Shown: in pieces, positions 61,607 to 64,000 of the stretch
Layout of the letters: the number at the start of each line of letters is the position of its first letter
Position numbering within the stretch: position 1 is the first letter of the stretch
Source: JBBROS01 sp965199595
GTDB taxonomy: Bacteria; Pseudomonadota; Alphaproteobacteria; Acetobacterales; Acetobacteraceae
Direction of reading: 5' to 3'
DNA: 64,000 nt
NCBI GenBank assembly: GCA_965199595.1
Contig: OZ241182.1
Location: 3,100,001-3,164,000, forward strand
The notes under the pieces: generated by a model
Databases searched by the model: none
Seen by the model: only the letters and a program-made list of their open reading frames with translations
What the model was told of the DNA's origin: nothing
Position numbers and translations under genes: made by a program

Positions 61607-61664
61607 TAGCCTGGGGTGTCCTGTGTTCCGCCGCCCGAGGGAGGCACTATGGGGGGCCACGTCC

Positions 61665-61681
61665 TGATCCGGACAGTCTAG
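61665..61681. repeat. Half REP-like element upstream of cobS
   Basis: On the minus strand CTAGACTGTCCGGATCA resembles the right half of the ppk/hda element (CTAGAGCGCGTCCGGATCA) with two bases fewer in the spacer. The following hairpin arm is not conserved. Confidence 0.4.
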
Positions 61682-61705
61682 TCCCGTTCTGCCGCGTTGC
61701 GAAAG

Positions 61706-62296
61706 CTACCCTGCTGCGGCCATCCGCGGCGCGTCGGTCAGGTAATGCCGGACTGCGGCATAGGCGATGTTGATGGTTTTCAGCCGCTCCTCCGCCTCAC
61801 GGTCGCCGCCATTGGCGTCGGGGTGGTGGCGCTTGGCCAGTTGCTTGTACCGGGTCTTCAGCACATCGATCGACACCGGCCAATCCAGGCCCAGGGTCTG
61901 GATCGCCTCGCGCATCTCTGCCGGCACCTTGGCCTTGGGCGGTTCGCGCTTGATTCGCCCGGTGGACAGCAGCTGCAACGGATCATGCAGCATCGTCTCG
62001 TCGAAGTTCTGCCGGCCGAGGCTGCCCAGCGGCCAGGTCGGACGCTGCCAGCTGGTGTCCGCGCGGGTCTGCGCCTCGATCTGCCCCGGCGTCATGCCCT
62101 TGTAGAAGTCCCACGCGGCGTTGTAGGCCCGCACGTGTTCGAGGCAGAACCAGTGATACTCGTTCACCGTGCTGCGCGATTTCGGCGCGCGATAGCCACC
62201 CTCCAGCATGCAGCCCGGATGGTCGCAGCGCCGCCCGGCGGGGGCAGCCGGGTCTGGCGCAAAGGCCTTGGTGCGCGGGGGGCGTCGGCTCGTCAT
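61706..62296 (-). CDS. J-domain protein with N-terminal Cys/His cluster
   Basis: This 196-residue protein has an unusual order: a Cys/His-rich N-terminus (CDHPGC ... HWFCLEHVRAYN) that could bind zinc, a middle region, and a C-terminal J-domain (residues about 140-185) with the HPD motif in RHHPDANGGD. J-domains stimulate DnaK ATPase. It is conserved next to cobS in many alphaproteobacteria, but a link to cobalamin synthesis is not proven. It is divergent from bolA. Confidence 0.9.
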   Translation of the reverse strand: MTSRRPPRTKAFAPDPAAPAGRRCDHPGCMLEGGYRAPKSRSTVNEYHWFCLEHVRAYNAAWDFYKGMTPGQIEAQTRADTSWQRPTWPLGSLGRQNFDETMLHDPLQLLSTGRIKREPPKAKVPAEMREAIQTLGLDWPVSIDVLKTRYKQLAKRHHPDANGGDREAEERLKTINIAYAAVRHYLTDAPRMAAAG

Positions 62297-62369
62297 GATC
62301 CGATCTTATGTGCGCTGCGACGCGGACCCGGCAAGTGCCGCGCTTGGCCACACCCGCACTTGCCGCTAA

Positions 62370-62672
62370 ATGGATGGCATGACCGAACCCGCCCGCGCCG
62401 ACCGGATCCGCACCCTGCTGGCAGCAGCACTCGAGCCCACGGCACTCGACGTGATTGATGACAGCGCCAGCCATGCCGGACATTCCGGCGCGGCGGCGGC
62501 CGGGCAGACACACTATAACGTGCGCGTCGTTTCGGCCCGTTTCGAGGGCCTGGGCCGCGTGGCGCGGCATCGCCTGGTCAATGCCCCGCTCGCCCCCGAA
62601 TTCGCGAGCGGACTGCATGCCCTGTCGCTGATCCTGCAAACCCCGGCCGAGGCCGCTCAGCCAGGTATATAG
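62370..62672 (+). CDS. BolA family protein
   Basis: This 100-residue protein has the BolA fold: residues IRTLLAAALEPTALDVIDDSASHAGH, THYNVRVVSARFEGLGRVARHRLVN and the final helix SGLHALSLILQTPAE. The His in SASHAGH and the RHR motif are the usual glutaredoxin/iron-sulfur and nucleic acid contacts. BolA proteins act with monothiol glutaredoxins in iron-sulfur cluster trafficking. ATG 62370 or 62379 may start it. Its 3' end overlaps the DUF2889 gene by 16 bases on the other strand. Confidence 0.92.
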   Translation: MDGMTEPARADRIRTLLAAALEPTALDVIDDSASHAGHSGAAAAGQTHYNVRVVSARFEGLGRVARHRLVNAPLAPEFASGLHALSLILQTPAEAAQPGI

Positions 62673-63229
62673 TACTCCGGCCACTCCCGCTGCACGATCG
62701 GGCTGCTCGGGCCATAGGCGAGACAGGTGCCAAGCATTGGCGGACGAGGCCGGGCCGCCTGTTCGCCGGTGCTCTCGGCATTGGGCGCCACCCCGACCCG
62801 TTCGCGCTTCGAATACATGGTCTGGAACGCCACGGTGCCCATCTGCCCCAGCATCTCCCGCAGATGTGTGCAGCCATGCACGCCGCCGACGCGCTCATTG
62901 GCCATCTTGATGAAGCCGCGCCCGATGCGCAGACCGGCCAGCCGCTCGAAGTTCGGCGCGGCCTGCGGGCAGATCGTGTAGGGGGCGAACTCCGTCGCTG
63001 CCTCGAACCGGATGATCAGCAGGTCCGCATCGATCGTCATGCGGGCCAGCATGCGATGCAGCGGCGTGCCGGGCTCGATCGTGCCGCGGTCCTTGTTGCC
63101 GAAGGTGTAGCTCTTGGTGTCCACCAGCCGGGCTTCGATGTCATAGAGGCCATCCGTTCGCTCATAGCCGACGATCTCGATCTGCCGGGTGTGAAGCATG
63201 CGCCGTTCGGCAGGGGGGCTCAGGGGCAT
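62657..63229 (-). CDS. DUF2889 family protein
   Basis: This 190-residue protein has landmarks MLHTRQIEIVGYERTDGLYDIEARLVDTKSY, TICPQAAPNFERLAGLRIGRGF, and GVHGCTHLREML. The DUF2889 family has no established function; a conserved GCTHL suggests metal or redox chemistry. ATG 63229 is preceded by GGAGA. It is convergent with bolA. Confidence 0.85.
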   Translation of the reverse strand: MPLSPPAERRMLHTRQIEIVGYERTDGLYDIEARLVDTKSYTFGNKDRGTIEPGTPLHRMLARMTIDADLLIIRFEAATEFAPYTICPQAAPNFERLAGLRIGRGFIKMANERVGGVHGCTHLREMLGQMGTVAFQTMYSKRERVGVAPNAESTGEQAARPRPPMLGTCLAYGPSSPIVQREWPEYYIPG

Positions 63230-63324
63230 CGCGTGGTCTCCAATCCGCTGCGCCGCAGCATACAGCCAGCCTGGCCGCGGCGATACGGCGCCCGGCGGCC
63301 CCGAGCCGGGCACCGGCCGCACCG

Positions 63325-64000
63325 TCAGGCGGCGCGCACTTCGGTCACGAAGCTGTTGAACGCGATGGAGAGCTGATTGGCCTGGAGCGAGAGATCGCTC
63401 GCGGCACTCAACACCTGGTTCGCGGCGGTGCCGGCATCGTTGGCGGCCTGGCTCACCTCCACGATATTGCCCGTGACCGTCAGCGTGCTGGCCGCGGTGC
63501 GCTGCACGCTCCGGCTGATTTCGGATGTGGCCGCCCCCTGCTCCTCAACCGCCGCGGCAATCGCCACCGCGACGCTGCCGATCTCCTCGATCACCTGTGC
63601 GATGGTGCCGATGGCTGCCACCGCCTCGGTGGTGGCGCTCTGCAGCTGACCGATCTGGCTGCCGATCTCCTCCGTGGCGTTGGCGGTCTGCTGAGCCAGG
63701 CTCTTCACCTCCGAAGCGACCACGGCGAAGCCCTTGCCCGCGTCTCCGGCCCGCGCCGCCTCGATGGTCGCGTTCAGCGCCAGCAGGTTGGTCTGCCCGG
63801 CGATGCTGTTGATCAGCGCCACCACATCCCCGATCCGCTGCGCCCCATCCGAAAGCGTGTGCATCACCCCGGCGGTGCGTCGCGCATCGGCCACCGCCCG
63901 CTCGCTCACCCGGGCCGAGTGCGCCACCTGGCGGCTGATCTCACCGATTGAGGAGGTCAGCTGCTCAGCCGCGGCGGCGACGGTGTTCACGCCGCTGCTG
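63325..64000 (-). CDS. Methyl-accepting chemotaxis protein (C-terminal part)
   Basis: The gene runs off the right window edge; about 225 C-terminal residues are visible. They form the long antiparallel coiled coil of a chemoreceptor: the tip NLLALNATIEAARAGDAGKGFAVVASEVKSLA that binds CheW/CheA, and the methylation helix with EEQGAATSEI. It ends VTEVRAA without the CheR-docking pentapeptide. Sensor and HAMP parts are outside. The 95 bases between it and DUF2889 hold nothing distinctive. Confidence 0.94.
   Translation of the reverse strand, partial: SSGVNTVAAAAEQLTSSIGEISRQVAHSARVSERAVADARRTAGVMHTLSDGAQRIGDVVALINSIAGQTNLLALNATIEAARAGDAGKGFAVVASEVKSLAQQTANATEEIGSQIGQLQSATTEAVAAIGTIAQVIEEIGSVAVAIAAAVEEQGAATSEISRSVQRTAASTLTVTGNIVEVSQAANDAGTAANQVLSAASDLSLQANQLSIAFNSFVTEVRAA

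Overview
The window is GC-rich chromosomal DNA (roughly 70 percent GC by eye). It is packed with housekeeping genes and almost free of non-coding space. The gene set and neighbourhoods point to an alphaproteobacterium of the Rhodospirillales, most likely Acetobacteraceae (Roseomonas-like). Indicators are a petABC cytochrome bc1 operon, CobS/CobT with a J-domain gene, CarD, a SUV3-type helicase beside an S4 protein and a 7Fe ferredoxin, a DUF2889 gene and an aa3-oxidase subunit IV microgene. The family-level assignment is inference. I see no rRNA, tRNA, CRISPR array, insertion sequence, integrase or phage gene. No unannotated gap exceeds about 210 bases.

Layout. 1-2.8 kb: branched-chain amino-acid-type ABC transporter (end of LivH, fused LivM-LivG, LivF). 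2.8-4.6 kb: minus-strand udg/thpR/tesA set, divergent from the YbbA-YbbP exporter (4.6-7.8 kb). 7.9-14.5 kb: Bax-inhibitor-like protein, CarD, FdxA, S4 protein, SUV3-like helicase, M17 aminopeptidase. 14.6-18.8 kb: MarR regulator and an odd ABC operon pairing a Liv-type binding protein with two carbohydrate-type permeases and no ATPase, then an MBL hydrolase. 19-24.8 kb: map, thioesterase, radC, proA, nadD, rsfS, rlmH. 24.8-30.6 kb: gpmI-envC-ctpA-yibQ-like-rppH. 30.6-36 kb: DUF4169, dienelactone hydrolase, mtnP, petABC, a membrane protein. 36.2-43.9 kb: hemF, secreted HhH protein, flippase-aspS, rnd, PRC-barrel protein, MFS transporter. 43.9-53 kb: ppk-ppx-TPR protein, then pgsA-like/AI-2E/hda. 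53-58.5 kb: purMN, COX subunit IV, manganese catalase, lptF-type permease, rmuC. 58.5-64 kb: a probable microgene, cobT, cobS, J-domain gene, bolA, DUF2889, and the C-terminal part of a chemotaxis receptor cut by the window edge.

Gene coupling is extreme. Many neighbouring pairs share a 4-base stop/start overlap (ATGA, GTGA, TTGA, and apparently CTGA for nadD). Several convergent pairs overlap at their stops.

The most unusual items are these: (i) a 23-codon ORF downstream of cobT (58518-58589, minus), preceded at ideal spacing by a 15-base perfect complement of the 16S rRNA 3' tail; (ii) the mixed-class ABC operon without an ATPase; (iii) a REP-like doublet between ppk and hda with a related half-element before cobS; (iv) non-canonical or unresolved start codons for nadD and rsfS beside a 12-bp tandem repeat.
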